A stretch of DNA of 64,000 nucleotides from Prosopocoilus inquinatus (lineage: Eukaryota > Arthropoda > Insecta > Coleoptera > Lucanidae). Below, piece by piece: positions 48,366-59,924 of this stretch. The stretch is from the NCBI GenBank assembly GCA_036172665.1, contig CM069880.1:7938501-8002500 (forward strand). The letters are read 5' to 3'. The position numbers and the translations under genes were made by a program. The notes under the pieces were generated by a model. That model was not told the DNA's origin, did no database searches, and worked only from the letters and a program-made list of their open reading frames with translations. Position 1 is the stretch's first letter; every line of letters starts with the position of its first letter.

Positions 48366-48488
48366 AGCGCTTTCTAATGATTGCACCGGTGGACAATCAG
48401 TGTATGTCCACCTCTTATTATTACATGCGGTTAAAATGAGATGAAAATACACTTTGGTGTGCACTAGTGTAGTCGTTGGAAAACGCTA
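48366..48488. mobile_element. MITE family M2, copy 2
   Basis: AGCGCTTTCTAATGATTG at the left pairs with TCGTTGGAAAACGCT at the right. The core ACATGCGGTTAAAATGAGAT matches the M2 core. Confidence 0.65.
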
Positions 48489-48579
48489 TAGAATTGGGAA
48501 TATAGAAGTTATCATATGTGTTGGCGGCATCTGCTACCGAAAAGTATTTAAAATTGTTTTCCAAGGTTTTCTTTATATT

Positions 48580-49209
48580 GGGTGCGTTTTTAATTCACAC
48601 CTATTGTTCGAACCAAATGCAGTCGAACAATTTGTGAATTGTTCGAGTACTTGCTTGAACAATATAATTAAAAAACACAAAATTGAACTCGAACTAAAAT
48701 TGACGTTTGTCGTCCGAACATAACCTTAAATTTTTTAAAACTTATCTTCTTATAGCGAGTTTCACTTGTTGCAGTGGTGTGAACTGAGTGTATTCTTATC
48801 TCGTTTTAAGTTCATGTAATAGTACGAGATAAAGATATCATGAGTGTACACTGTTGAGTGTCATCAGGGTGACAAGTGGAACTCGCCATTAGTTTTTTTC
48901 ACGTGATTCAATAATGGATTTAAGTCTCGTAAGCCTTATAATATCTCAAGATAATAGTGTTGTGAGTTGTGTGACGTGCAAATAGTCATGAAGTCAACCA
49001 ACATAAAAATTTTCAGGTTATCTTAATCAAATTCCCGCCATTAATCTTCATGCACTTCCTACCGACTAGGTGCATGAAAATGCAACTCGAAGACATTGGT
49101 CGAGCAGTTGATATAATTTTAAAACGCTTGCGAAATTGTTCGAGTTGCATTTAAAAACACCTTTTATCGAGTGCACGAACACTTGTTCGTACAATTTAAA
49201 AACACGCCC
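48580..49209. mobile_element. 630-bp TIR element hosting an M2 MITE
   Basis: GGGTGCGTTTTTAATTCA at the left pairs with ATTTAAAAACACGCCC at the right. Inside are repeated TTGTTCGA / CGAACAA words. The M2 copy at 48754-48887 sits within it. Confidence 0.65.
48754..48887. mobile_element. MITE family M2, copy 3 (nested)
   Basis: AGCGAGTTTCACTTGT at the left pairs with ACAAGTGGAACTCGCC at the right, and the inner TTATCTCGTTTTAAGTTCATG resembles the M2 core. It lies inside the 48580-49209 element. Confidence 0.55.
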
Positions 49210-49247
49210 ATTATGTAAGCAGTTGGATATTTGAAGTTACTCTACGT

Positions 49248-49520
49248 GAGGATAGAGGGAGTAATTGCGCGATAGCGAATACGTAACTCAAATGCATAAA
49301 GCTTTCTATCACATATTTTTCCACCGACTTTTCCATGTTCAAATGCTGGGATAGAGGGAGCACCATCGCCGTCGTGAAATCCAGTTTTCTGCTTTACAAT
49401 TTTCCACCGAATTTTCCACATTCAAATATAAAGATAGAGGGCGTGCTTTCGGAACAACTCAATACCTACATAAAGTGTTCTGTCATAATTTTCCATCGAG
49501 TTTTCCGCAATCAAATACAA
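49248..49520. repeat. Three-unit tandem repeat upstream of ERG28
   Basis: Three modules of about 85-95 bp each start GATAGAGGG(A/C)G and end TTTTCCACCGA.TTTTCCA..TTCAAAT with substitutions. They end about 200 bp before the ERG28 start codon, so they lie in or near its promoter. Confidence 0.65.
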
Positions 49521-49726
49521 GCACGTGTATACAAGATGGCTTTGTAAGCTATGCACCAATTTAAAATCAATTTTTATAAATCACTACATAACCTAATAAT
49601 AAAGTGAAAAGCAGCCAAAGACAGGGATTTAAAAATAATTAAGTTCGGCAGTCATGAAATTTTCGTGCCCGCATTAATGAAACTCCCGTTGAATAATAAA
49701 TTGGAATTTGAATTTTGTGCGAAGCT

Positions 49727-51786
49727 ATGGAGCAAAAAATGATATATGCCTTTCGAGGCTGGATAGCTTTCGTCGCCTTCATGGATTTGGGTACGGCCAT
49801 TCGAAGTTATATAGAAAAGCGTTCGTTTCTTAGCAAAAGCATGGAGGCCGATGCTGACTTTGTTGACGGTAACTATAACTAATACGATCCTGACTGAAAT
49901 TTCTTTCATTTTCATATTTTTCAGAGGAATACACTACGTCCAGGCTTTTAGGGATTTATTCCATTTTAAAGGCGCTAGCATTAATTCACTGCACACTCTA
50001 CATTCATTATAAGCCGTAAGTAATTATGTAATAAATACCACTTGATTTTATTACTTCTAATGATAGATGGCAGTCTTGTAAACAGTCTAACAATCATTTT
50101 AACTCCAAATTTAAGTGACAGCTACAAGTAAAAAAAATTGCTAATGATATAGAAAATAAAATAAAATCGGAATTTGTTTTGTTACAGACAACTGCTTCAT
50201 ATTAGCTTTATTTTATAAGAGTGAAGTGAAAAAGATGTCAAAATTTGTAATGAAATCAATCATCAACAACCATTTTAGCTCCAAATGTAAGTAACAGTTG
50301 CAAGTAAATTATTTCAGGAATTATACACAAAATAAAATAAAATCGGAATTTGTTTTGTTATAAACAATTGCTTCATATTAGGATTATTTTATTAAAGTGA
50401 AGTAAAAAAGAAAGTCAAAATTTGTAGTGAAGTCAATCGTCAACAACCATTTTAGCTTCAAATTTAATCTGCAAGTAAAAAATAACATTACACAGAAAAT
50501 AAAAATTATACAGAAAATAAAATAAAATCCAAATTTGTTTTGTTATAAGCCGTTGCTTTCTATTAGCTTTATTTTATTAGAGTGAAGTAAACATTCCTTT
50601 TTACTTCACTCTAATAAAACAAAACTAATAGGAAGGCAATTAAATAAAAAAAGGTATTAAATAGAGAAAGCATTAAATAAAAAATAGAAATACTGAAGAT
50701 GATTGATTTTATTCATTGAAAATCGACTAGGCTGTTGTGAGAAAAGCAAAAAAATATATAAAAAAATTGAATAAATTTCACCGTTATTTATTTCATTTCA
50801 GTGAAAAAAAGAATCAAAATTTGTGATAAATCTTCCATTTTTGTTTTGCTTCTGATAACTAAAAAATTAGGTATATTAAAAATGATTATATTTGTTAAAA
50901 AATCAGCATTTGGGTTCAACATTAAATATATAAAAATTAAACAAATCGTTTTTCGAAAAAAAGGAAGTCTAAATCGATCGTCTTTTGTTTTCGAAAAATA
51001 AATTTAAAAAATACGAAAGTTAATTGGACACCAGATGTATACCATTGCTGTTATATAAATAATTAATATAAGCTGAATATAAATAAATCGATTCTGTATT
51101 TCAGTCCCCAGACAACCATACTCAATTTTAGTATAATCGCTTAACAAAAAAAAATGTTTTGGGAAAAATATTCTAATACGCGTATCTAGTAATAATATTT
51201 ATCGTTGTTAACAGGAAAAAGAATTTAGGACACTTAGGGCTGGAGGCTTTTTACGCCGAACTAATTGCTCCCGCCACTTTTCCACGACTGCAATGCATTG
51301 AATGATTAAATTATTATTGAGCAGGAGGGGAAGGAGTGCAATGCCAGCGCTTTCATTTCGCAGATACTATTGTGGGCGGGGCTAACACGGTCCCAGTACT
51401 AGATTTTCGCCCAACAAGTGGTCCGAATTCTTTTCCCTGGTTATTAATAACAATATCTTTTTTAGAGTCGTAAGTATGGGAATATGTTCTCTCCTAGTTA
51501 CGATCGTGTTATACATATCAGAAACAATATATTTCCGAGCAGCAACCCTCAATTTTTACGTCGTTTTTCCCTGCATTTTGAACGGTAACTGCAAACTTCT
51601 TTGCAATTATCGACAAGTTAATTTAAATTGTTTTTTTTTGTAGCTGTGACACTTGCCGGTTTGATCTACCTACCAAAGCACCTGAAGCTGTGGGATTCCC
51701 CGGCCGAAACCGACGACGAAAACACCCACTTTATAAAGCATGCGGGGACGATGAGACGGCGTCATAATTTAAGAAAAAATAACTAA
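49727..51786 (+). CDS. Erg28: ERG28 sterol-biosynthesis scaffold homolog
   Basis: Exons are 49727-49868, 49925-50015, 51466-51584 and 51644-51786 (TAA at 51784), giving 164 aa with all phases consistent. It belongs to the Erg28 family of small ER proteins with four membrane segments that hold sterol C4-demethylation enzymes together in fungi. The human protein is about 140 aa. Matching features are an N-terminal WIAFVAFMDLGTAIRSY helix, then TTSRLLGIYSILKALALIHC, then VVSMGICSLLVTIVLYISET and NFYVVFPCILNAVTLAGLIY. The charged tail (DSPAETDDENTHF, then MRRRHNLRKNN) is longer than usual. Insects are sterol auxotrophs, so its role here is unlikely to be full sterol synthesis. Recognition rests on recalled family pattern and length. 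Confidence 0.8.
50090..50640. repeat. Three-unit tandem repeat plus terminal hairpin in ERG28 intron
   Basis: Three diverged modules of roughly 160-185 bp share CAACCATTTTAGCTCCAAAT-, AAAATAAAATCGGAATTTG- and AGAGTGAAGT-type words. The last is followed by a hairpin (50561-50640) in which TTATTTTATTAGAGTGAAGT meets its own inverse. Confidence 0.8.
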
Positions 51787-52174
51787 GGATTTTGTCAAGG
51801 ATTTTTTTCTTAGTTGCATTCATTGCACTTGCTGCTTTTAGTTTCAGCATCAATTTAAACAAGCCTAAACCCAGGAATTTATCACGTATTAAATTGCCAA
51901 AGATATAACTTTCTATAAGTATTATTAACATTGTTGATATTTTCATTAAATTATTGACATTATATATTTAAGATCGAGTTTTGGCTTTTCCTTTCCACTA
52001 CATCCTTGCTTGCTCCAAATCTGAGTACATACCACGATCCAATCTGCTTATCTTTTATCTTGTGTGTAATAAGGAAAAAACAACTAATCTTTACAAATTT
52101 ATTATTATTAACCCTGGATAACAAAAAAGTCATTAATTACAAATTAACCCCACGTATCTCTCGCACCAATTTAA
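51787..52174. other. Convergent 3' flanks of ERG28 and spidey
   Basis: The two genes end facing each other here. TTTATT at 52098-52103 is an AATAAA for the minus-strand reductase, about 70 bases past its stop. ATTAAA near 51945 may serve ERG28. No other gene is seen. Confidence 0.5.
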
Positions 52175-55100
52175 TTAGGATGTGCTTTTGTGCTTTAAAG
52201 CTCTTCGCCGTATATTTTCCATAGTCCTCATCACTAACCATCTACTCAATCTGGGCGAAATCCAATCCAAAGTATGTATTACCCCAACTAACAGCGTATG
52301 AGGGAAATACCCGGTCGTGTGATTGTGAATCCCAACAGTTTTGAGCGCTTCCCTGACATACTGTTCGGGTGTGGGAGCCATCCATGTCGATCGCCTAATT
52401 TTGGACATTTTAGTGGCCACGTACCCTGGCAAAACACACTGGATCGTAATTCCATACTTGGCATATTCAGTCGCCAGGTCTTCCGAAAATTTATCCACGT
52501 AAGACTTCGAAGCAGAGTACACGGTTAAAAGAGGACTAGGAACCAAAGCGGCTGTTGATCCGACATTCACGACAACTCCTCGTCTTCGTTCGACCATCCC
52601 AGGCATCACGATTTTGCACATGTTGGTGACGGATAAAATATTGCAGTTGATGATGTTGGCGTATAAGTTGTCTTTCTCTTGGATGTCGAGGAAAAATTCT
52701 GGATACGAATAACTCACCCCTACGTTATTAATTAAGATACCTATTTCTAGTCCGCATAGTTGTTTCTCGATGACGTGATAGATTTTCTCGCCTTCGCTGA
52801 AATTAACTGCTATGGTCTTCGTTTCTCTGTTAAACTTTGATTCTAGAAACAAAATAAAAATGATAGAAATCTAAATGACAATTTGAGGTAAAATCATTTA
52901 AAGAAAAAAAGTCAATTTATCTTTGAACCAACAATTAGTAATAATTGAATATGTGTTTCATTTTAAAGTTTTGTATTTTCTATGTCGACCATTGCAATAC
53001 AAAATGCAATTCATCACCAAAACCTACCCGCCGAGTAAGGCTTGGTTAACACCAAACAATCAAAACTTCGAAAAACGGAATCGACAAAAGGAAGATTCGT
53101 TTTCCCCATTCACTTTTTACTCATTAAATTTTAATATTTCAACTTTTGACTATTATTACTAGATGAAAAAAGAAAGAAAGATTTGGAACAAAATATGTAC
53201 AAGAACAACCCAAACAAAAGCAGCGGAGAATGTTAGGGATACAAGAGAAGCACTTATTAATAGTAATGGTCAAATAATTATTGACTTTAGCATCTTGAAT
53301 GAGATGGCAGTAGAATTCGAAAGAGAGTAACAACGCAGAAACGAAAGATCTATAATAAACCTGGTCATAATGGAAAACGAAGCAACGAAGAGAAAGTATT
53401 TGCATAATGATATGTTATAGGAAGAAATCATTTCTGGCGAGAAACAAAAATAATGTGGAAGGACATTCCAATATGACAAGAAAAACATGAGGCTATGCCA
53501 AGATAATTGGCTAGTGCCAAGATAAACTCGGTGCGCAAAATGGAAGTACTCTTTGGTAGGTATTGGAAGCGAAGTCACAAAGAACAATACCTTCCAATAT
53601 TCAATCTGTCAAAATCGACACCATTTAAAATAAGAAAAGTTTTAGATCTAGATTTTAGCTAAAGTGTGTTTTGACCTCCTGACGAAACCAGATTACGCTA
53701 GTGACGCAAGTTCACTGGAATCAGGGCAAAATATAATTCCGGAGAGAAATACTGTATAAAATAGGAGCAGTAGAAGCACTATTAAAGACTGCAGTCCAAT
53801 GTTGGGCGTGGTCTCTTAATCAGAAAAGTTGACAATGGTATTTACTAATGGGCTAGGCGAAATTATAAATCTAATTTTACGATGATGTTTTGCTTAAACT
53901 ATATAAATAGGATTATCAATGGAGTTTCGGGTGTTTTGGCCTGACGGAATCTAATCTTGGAAACCAAGGCGAAACACAATTACGCCACCAAAACTGTATC
54001 AGCACATTATGGTTGTAAACCCAGCTATCATCATTCCAAAATAAATTTACTGGAGTTCTTTGACTTATACCCTACTTTACTGTGCCTTCACGTCACAAGT
54101 TATGGAACAACTATTTTTATGGCATTCTTTTAAATTCAGATCTTAAGGATTCTTTTTAAATATTTTTGAAAAAACCTTTTACGCCTATATTAAAAGAATT
54201 TGGTTCGTTCATTTTTAAGTTGCCTTTACATGGGAAGACCCTTTCAATCTCAAATCACAACTAACCCAAGACGAAATAATCATCAGCGATTCCTTCCGGA
54301 CTTGCTGCAATCAATGAAAGGATTCAACCACGTGTTCTCCTGGCGAACAGAAACGAAGGTTTGCTTTTGGTCATCGATTTTCCCCTTCACTTTTAAAATT
54401 AATAATATAATAAAAAGATGTAGCGTTCCACAGAGAAAAAAAGAACGAAATTGGAGCCCTGGGCGTTTTGGGATGCACTATAAACGGCTATGATTGTGCA
54501 GGGGTGTCCAACGTTGCATATGGTCTTCTAACCAGGGATGTTGAGAAAGTAGACAGCGCCTACAGATCTGCGATAAGCGTGCAGTCTTCTTTGGTAATGG
54601 GCGCGATTTTAGATTGTGGAAGCGAAGCGCAGAAAGAAAAATACATTCCGAGACTGGGTTTGCCAAATTCAGGTCGATTTCAAACAAGCAAATTGTAAAT
54701 CTAGTTTTTAGCCAAAGGCGAAATCATTGGGTGTTTCGGTCTGACGGAACCGAACCATGGTAGTGACCCAAGCTCAATGGAAACCAGGGCAAAACACAAT
54801 TCCACCACAAAAACTTACACGTTAAGCGGCAGCAAATCTTGGTAAGTATCAAACGCTTTTTTCTAACTTGTTGTTTATTCTTCATAGGATCACGGATTCA
54901 CCTCTATCAGATATCTGCGTGGTCTGGGCGAAGACCGACGATTGAAAAATTCGTGGTTTTATAATCGACAAGAACCAAAACGAAAAGAGCTTGTCAACGC
55001 CAAAAATCCAAGGAAAATTTTCGCTTAGGGCCTCAGCTCAGTATGATTTTGATGGACAACGTGGAGATTCCCGAAGAAAATATCTTACTGAAATCTGATG

Positions 55101-57096
55101 GTATAAAATCAGCGTTTGGTTGTTTAAATAATGCCAGATATGGCATCGCCTGGGGTGCATTAGGAGCTGGAGAAACCTGTTTGTTCATCGCAAGGACGTA
55201 TGCCTTAGAAAGAACGCAATTTGGAAACCCCCGGGCAGCGAATCAGTTGATTCAGAAAGAACTAGTGGATTGATGACTGAGATTGCCGTAGGCCTGCAAG
55301 CTTGCTTATGTATGGGACGATTGAAGGACCAAAACAAGTACTATTGCGTGAGTTACTAAAAAAAGTTTGCAACTCAGTATGTTTTAGGCACACCCTAGAA
55401 ACGATTTCGGTTTTTAAAAGAAACAACGCCTGAATGGCATTGGAAATTGCAAGAGCCGCCAGAGATATTTTAGGAGGAAATGGAATACAATATGAAAGTC
55501 ACGTGGTTAATTTGGAGACGGTTAAAATACCTCTGAGGGGACATTTAATTTATTAAATAATCAAATTCGAAACAAGTACTACTGCTTGTGTTTTTAAAAA
55601 AAAATTTTTAAGTTGCTGTGTTTTAAGCACACCAAAGATGATTTCGATTTTGAAGTGAAGAAAACAATTTCGAAAAAGCGTTGGAAATTATTACCGATAT
55701 TTTGGAGGTCAATGAAAACAAAAATCACAGACGAGTGATTTAAAATTAAAATCTATTAAAATGTAGAACTTGTTTGTTATAGCCTTTAACTTTTATGAAA
55801 AAATTTACATAAATTTGTTACAAAGTGACAGAAATGGGTGAACGCTTATTGGTAAGTCGACACTTCTCTGACAGTTTTTGGCAAATTTTATACAAGAAAT
55901 ATCATCACCGTGTCATACAGGCCTTAAAAATACAACACATATTGAATAAAAATTCCACTGCATTGCTTTTTGTGAGTATGTTTTATAATTTTTTATTTGA
56001 ATGAATGGACCGAGTCAACGCCGTCTTCAATAACAGGCCTGAGTCATCACGTAGGAATATTAAACCCAGGGCATTATCCAGTTTCAGGCATTTCGCTGTT
56101 GAGCTGTGAAAATCTATGCGCTCCGCTTACTAATAAGGGCAGAAACGGTGAATTTCTGTGCTGGAACCACATTTCAGATGATTCAATTTTCAGGTCGGGG
56201 TATTTTCCCACCTAATGAATCAGGCCTGTATGAAGTGAGCGTTGACCAACTGAATTTAAAAATTGATTGATTACTAACCGATTTCTTGTGCGACGGAATC
56301 AAGTTTGGATTGAGTCCTGCTGATGAGGACAATATCGAAACCCTTTTTCGCGAGCGCATAGGCGTACGCTTTGCCCAAACCATCCGTAGCTCCGGTAACC
56401 ACTGAAAAAGGAAAAGCAAATACAAATTAAATTTGAATCCTCTTGAAAAGCATGCAATTAAGGAGGGAGACATGTGTGTTATTTTCCAGAAATTAGTTTC
56501 TTCCTGAGCATGCATTACACCGTGCTTTCCGAGTTGTGAAAATTAATTACTGTAATATTTTCCTTTTTAGCTTCGCATGCAATGTCAACAAGAAAAAATG
56601 CTTCAGTAATCTACATTCTGGAGGGTACGGGGTCGTGCTCCGTACGTTCTACTGACGCGTTTCATTTTAATAATGCAAATGTAATACTTATTGTTTTCTA
56701 CCTACTACAGAGTTGCATGGATTGTATTATTAATTTTAAGTAAAAACATAAAGGAAAAAATTTGAATTTATTTTATCGGAGTGGTTCGATGATATTGAGT
56801 TAACTGAAAACGTGATACTTAATCAGAATTGAATTTCGAAATCAAATAATTGATAAAGTTGCTGCACTCTGACCTGAGTATTTAATTTTTTATATTTTTA
56901 TTTATTGTTTGATTTTTGGTTAAGTAAAAGAAAATTACCTACCTGCCCATTTTCCAATATCTTTAAAACAAACGGCGTTTATTCCAAGTTTGATCGCCAA
57001 AAAATTATTGTAGATCGCCCTAAATAAGCACCGCACTAATTGAAACCCCACGATCGATATGCAAACTAAGCCGATTTTTTCCAAGGCGGTGAACAT
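52175..57096 (-). CDS. spidey: Very-long-chain 3-oxoacyl-CoA reductase / 17-beta-HSD12-like (spidey)
   Basis: Short-chain dehydrogenase/reductase; complete at 314 aa (human HSD17B12: 312). Exons on the minus strand are 57096-56943, 56401-56279 and 52842-52175. It reduces 3-ketoacyl-CoA in the ER fatty acid elongation cycle; the fly homolog also acts on steroids and hydrocarbons. The N-terminal membrane anchor is [20 protein letters not shown]. The cofactor motif TGATDGLG starts at residue 54. NNVG is at 131-134. The catalytic residues are Ser188, Tyr201 and Lys205 (YSASK). The C-terminal helices include a [14 protein letters not shown] segment. Intron 2 (3.4 kb) contains broken copies of the neighbouring GCDH gene on the opposite strand. 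Subfamily choice rests on overall wording around [16 protein letters not shown] and is firm for HSD17B12/3-type. Confidence 0.92.
53510..53760 (+). pseudogene. Old GCDH fragment (end of exon 5' B through exon C)
   Basis: TGGAAGCGAAGTCACAAAG, AATACCTTCCAATATTC, GATCTAGATTTTAGCTAAAG and CAGGGCAAAATATAATTCC follow the order of the GCDH exon ending at 58706, its short intron and the next exon (58651-58522). It is much more diverged than the copy at 54 kb and cannot encode protein. Confidence 0.6.
53920..53995 (+). pseudogene. Second diverged fragment of GCDH exon C
   Basis: TGTTTTGGCCTGACGGAATC, then GGAAACCAAGGCGAAACACA and ACGCCACCAAAACTG, match the exon at 58522-58651, with an internal deletion. 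Confidence 0.65.
54000..55560 (+). pseudogene. Unprocessed GCDH pseudogene in spidey intron 2
   Basis: It is an inverted segmental copy of 57.8-59.4 kb, introns and upstream intron flank included, so it is not a retrocopy. Exon equivalents are 54220-54358, 54424-54657, 54712-54841, 54888 to about 55336, and about 55391-55540. Lesions compared with the intact gene are: a net 4-base insertion and stop in the first (CAATCAATGAAAGG); TGA for a glycine codon near 54942; a 2-base loss near 55040; a 1-base loss near 55270; and a TGA in the fifth. The terminal exon is absent. The second and third exon equivalents keep exact length and frame, suggesting fairly recent decay. Confidence 0.92.
55561..55770 (+). 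pseudogene. Tandem second copy of GCDH exon E
   Basis: AAACAAGTACTACTGC, then GTGTTTTAAGCACACC, GATGATTTCGATTTTGAAG and CGTTGGAAATTATTACC repeat, with more divergence, the end of the pseudogene just upstream. Confidence 0.6.
55771..56278. other. Rest of spidey intron 2
   Basis: No exon or recognisable element is seen; the 72-residue frame at 55997 has no supporting features. Confidence 0.4.
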
Positions 57097-57690
57097 TTTT
57101 ATTATTTTATCAAAAATACGAATAAACCAAATTATGAAACGTACCGGCTCATAATCTACTGATAAGTAGCTCGGTACTAGATAATATTGAATCGAATTTT
57201 TTTACGGAGACACGCATGCGCGCTCGCCACTTTCTTTGCCCCTTTCGTTCGATTTTCGGCCATAGGAAGAAGAGAGGTGGATATATCTCTTGTTAAGATG
57301 TGAAATTAGATCTACTCTTACTACCACTTTCACCGAGAAATTTCTCGTGTAGCAAGTTACATTCTTTATTTAACCAAAACAATCTGATTTCTCTTCTCAC
57401 CGAGATTTACGCAGAGGTTTGACGAAATTCAATTCAATAAACCACCCAATAAAAATAATACCTAGGCAGATATTGCTTTTCGACAATAAATTTATTAAAT
57501 TCATTTTTGTTATAACAGTGAAAGTTGCGTGACGATTTCCGCGTGGGAAGACAAACAAAAAGAAAGCGTCTTTCTTAATCACAATAACAATCACAATCAG
57601 TAACGCACAAAATTATCAAACCAAATATTAAAAAAAAACTATAGTTTATTTACTGATTATATACAAAAAAAATTAAATAAATGAGGTGAA
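57097..57690. other. Spidey 5' flank and GCDH 3' end
   Basis: Both genes are on the minus strand, so this holds the reductase promoter/5' UTR and the GCDH 3' UTR. TTTATT at 57645-57650 is an AATAAA on the minus strand 41 bases beyond the GCDH stop. No other gene is seen. Confidence 0.55.
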
Positions 57691-59924
57691 TTATTTGAAA
57701 GCTTGAATTCCCGTTATGGCTTTTCCTAACACCAACGCGTGGATATCATGTGTGCCTTAAACAAAATATAATTAATAAAGAATTAGATTATTTAATGAAT
57801 TAAAAATACCTTCATAAGTATTAACGGTTTCCAGATTAACCAAATGCCTTATCACGTGATACTCGTCATGTATTCCATTTCCTCCTAAAATATCTCTGGC
57901 GGCTCTAGCAATTTCCAACGCCTTTCCTGCGTTGTTTCTCTTCAAAATCGATATCATTTCTGGGGTGTGCCTAAAACACAGAGAGTTGCAAACTTTTTCT
58001 TTAGTAACTCATGCAATAGTACTTGTTTTGGTCCTTCAATCGTCCCACACATAGGCAAGCTTGAAGGCCTAAAGCAATCTCAGTCATCATGTCCGCTAGT
58101 TTTTTCTGAATCAACTGATTCGCTGCCAGGGGTTTTCCAAATTGCTTTCTTTCTAAGGCATACGTCCTTGCGATGGACAGACAGGTTTCTGCAGCTCCTA
58201 ATGCACCCCAGGCGATGCCATATCTGGCATTGTTTAAACAACCAAACGCTGATTTTATACCATCAGATTTGGGTAAGATATTTTCTTCGGGAATCTCCAC
58301 GTTGTCCATCAAAATCATACCAGTAGCTGAGGCCCTAAGCGAAAATTTTCCTTGGATTTTTGGTGTTGACAAGCCCTTTTCGTTTTGGCTCTTGTCGATT
58401 ATAAAACCACGAATTTTACCATCGTCGGTCTTCGCCCAGACCACGCAGATATCTGATATAGGTGAATTTGTGATCCTACGAAGAATAAACAGCAACTTAA
58501 AAACAAGCGTTTGATACTTACCAAGTTTTGCTGCCGCTTAACGTGTAAGTTTTTGTGGCGGAATTGTGTTTTGCCCTGGTTTCCATTGAGCTTGGGTCAC
58601 TACCATGGTCCGGTTCCGTCAGGCCGAAGCACCCAATGATTTCGCCTTTAGCTAAAAACTAGATTTACAATTTGTTTGTTTGAAATCGACCTAAATTTGG
58701 CAAACCCAGTTTCGGAATGTATTTTTCTTTCTGCGCTTCGCTTCCACAATCTAAAATCGCGCCCATTACCAAAGAAGACTGCACGCTAATCGCAGATCTG
58801 TACGCGCTGTCTACTTTTTCAACTTCCCGGGTTAGAAGACCATACGCAACGTTGGACACCCCCGCGCAACCATAGCCGTTTATAGTGCAACCCAAAACGC
58901 CCAGGGCCCCTATTTCGTTCATTATTTCTCTGTGGAACACTACATTTTTTTTACATTATTATTAATTTTAAAAGTGAAGGGGAAAATCGACGACCAAAAG
59001 CGAACCTTCGTTTCTGTTAGCCAGGAGAATACGTGGTTGAAGCTTCTCATTGCAGTAAGTCCGGAAGGAATCCCTAATGATTTTTTCATCTTGGGTTAGT
59101 TGTGATTCGAGATTGAAAGGATCTTCCCATGTAAAGGCAACTTAAAAATAAACGAACCAAATGCTTTTAATATAGGCGGGAAAGTTTTTTTTTTTTTCAA
59201 AAAGGTAAACTTGATCATTCAACTGACCCTATCAAGTTACCTTTTTGAAAAGTTTGTACTCAGGACGCCAGTTCATCAATTACTTTCTTCAAAAATGTTT
59301 AAAAAAATCCTCAATGGAAGAACTCAAAAACCAATTAAAAAATCTGAATTTAAGAAAATGCCATAAAAATAATTGTTCCATAACTTGTGACCTGTAGGTA
59401 TAGGAAAGTAGGGTATAAGTCAAAGAACTCCAGCAATTTATTTTAAAAACATGATAGCAGGGTTTATAACCATAATGTATTGACGCAGCTTTGGTGTGAT
59501 TCGAGATTGAAAGGATTTTGCCGTGTAAAGGCAACTTAAAAAAATGCTTTTTATATGGACGTAATTTTGTATTTTCTTATTGATAATAAAAAACTCCTTA
59601 ATGGAAGAAATCCAAAATCATTTAAAAGGCCTGAATTCAAAAAAAGTATCTTATTACGTGTAGATACAGAAAAGTAGGGTATAAGTCAAGGAACTCCAGC
59701 AAATTTTATTTTGGAATGATGATAGCTGGGTTTAGAACCATGATGTACTGACGTAAGCGATGTTATTTACCTTTACTAGACGAGGCTGATAGAAATCCTT
59801 GTGACAGTTAAGGCAAAATGCCAGAATGCAAAACGTTTCTAATGCAATTCTAAATTTAAAGGATACGTTTGAGCACCACCTCACTGACATAATTCAATCG
59901 GACGGAAGTCTTCCTCAGTGCCAT
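57691..59924 (-). CDS. Gcdh: Glutaryl-CoA dehydrogenase, mitochondrial
   Basis: Complete, 420 aa (human 438). Minus-strand exons are 59924-59867, 59797-59771, 59140-59006, 58939-58706, 58651-58522, 58475-58023, 57970-57810 and 57755-57691. All GT/AG sites and phases agree, including a 27-nt exon. It oxidises and decarboxylates glutaryl-CoA to crotonyl-CoA in lysine and tryptophan catabolism in the mitochondrial matrix. The N-terminus is a presequence ([10 protein letters not shown], then [10 protein letters not shown]). Family wording includes [87 protein letters not shown] and [16 protein letters not shown]. The acyl-CoA dehydrogenase catalytic base is Glu399 in [13 protein letters not shown] broken inverted copy lies at 54.0-55.6 kb. 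Confidence 0.96.
59160..59770. repeat. Duplicated block inside GCDH intron 2
   Basis: Segments at about 59290-59470 and 59580-59760 share AATGGAAGAA, AGTAGGGTATAAGTCAA, GAACTCCAGCAA and a GATAGC.GGGTTTA word. At 59490-59540 TGTGATTCGAGATTGAAAGG and GTAAAGGCAACTTAAAAA echo the first 45 bases of the exon at 59140-59006. The same block also flanks the pseudogene (54000-54200, inverted). Confidence 0.75.

Larger units (their letters stand above)
38088..49726. other. 11.6-kb gene-free, element-rich interval
   Basis: It starts with the Gat 3' UTR (AATAAA-type signals between about 38677 and 38775). From 39.5 kb on it is mostly small inverted-repeat elements, several nested, listed individually. 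No protein gene is supported. The short frames at 41786, 46843 and 47553 fall in repeats. Confidence 0.65.

Noticed and set aside
53139..53587. Minus-strand frames rich in Phe/Ser/Tyr
   Set aside because: Composition-driven and partly opposite to GCDH debris; no domain or splice support.
58173..58514. Plus-strand 113-residue frame
   Set aside because: Antisense shadow of the conserved GCDH exon.
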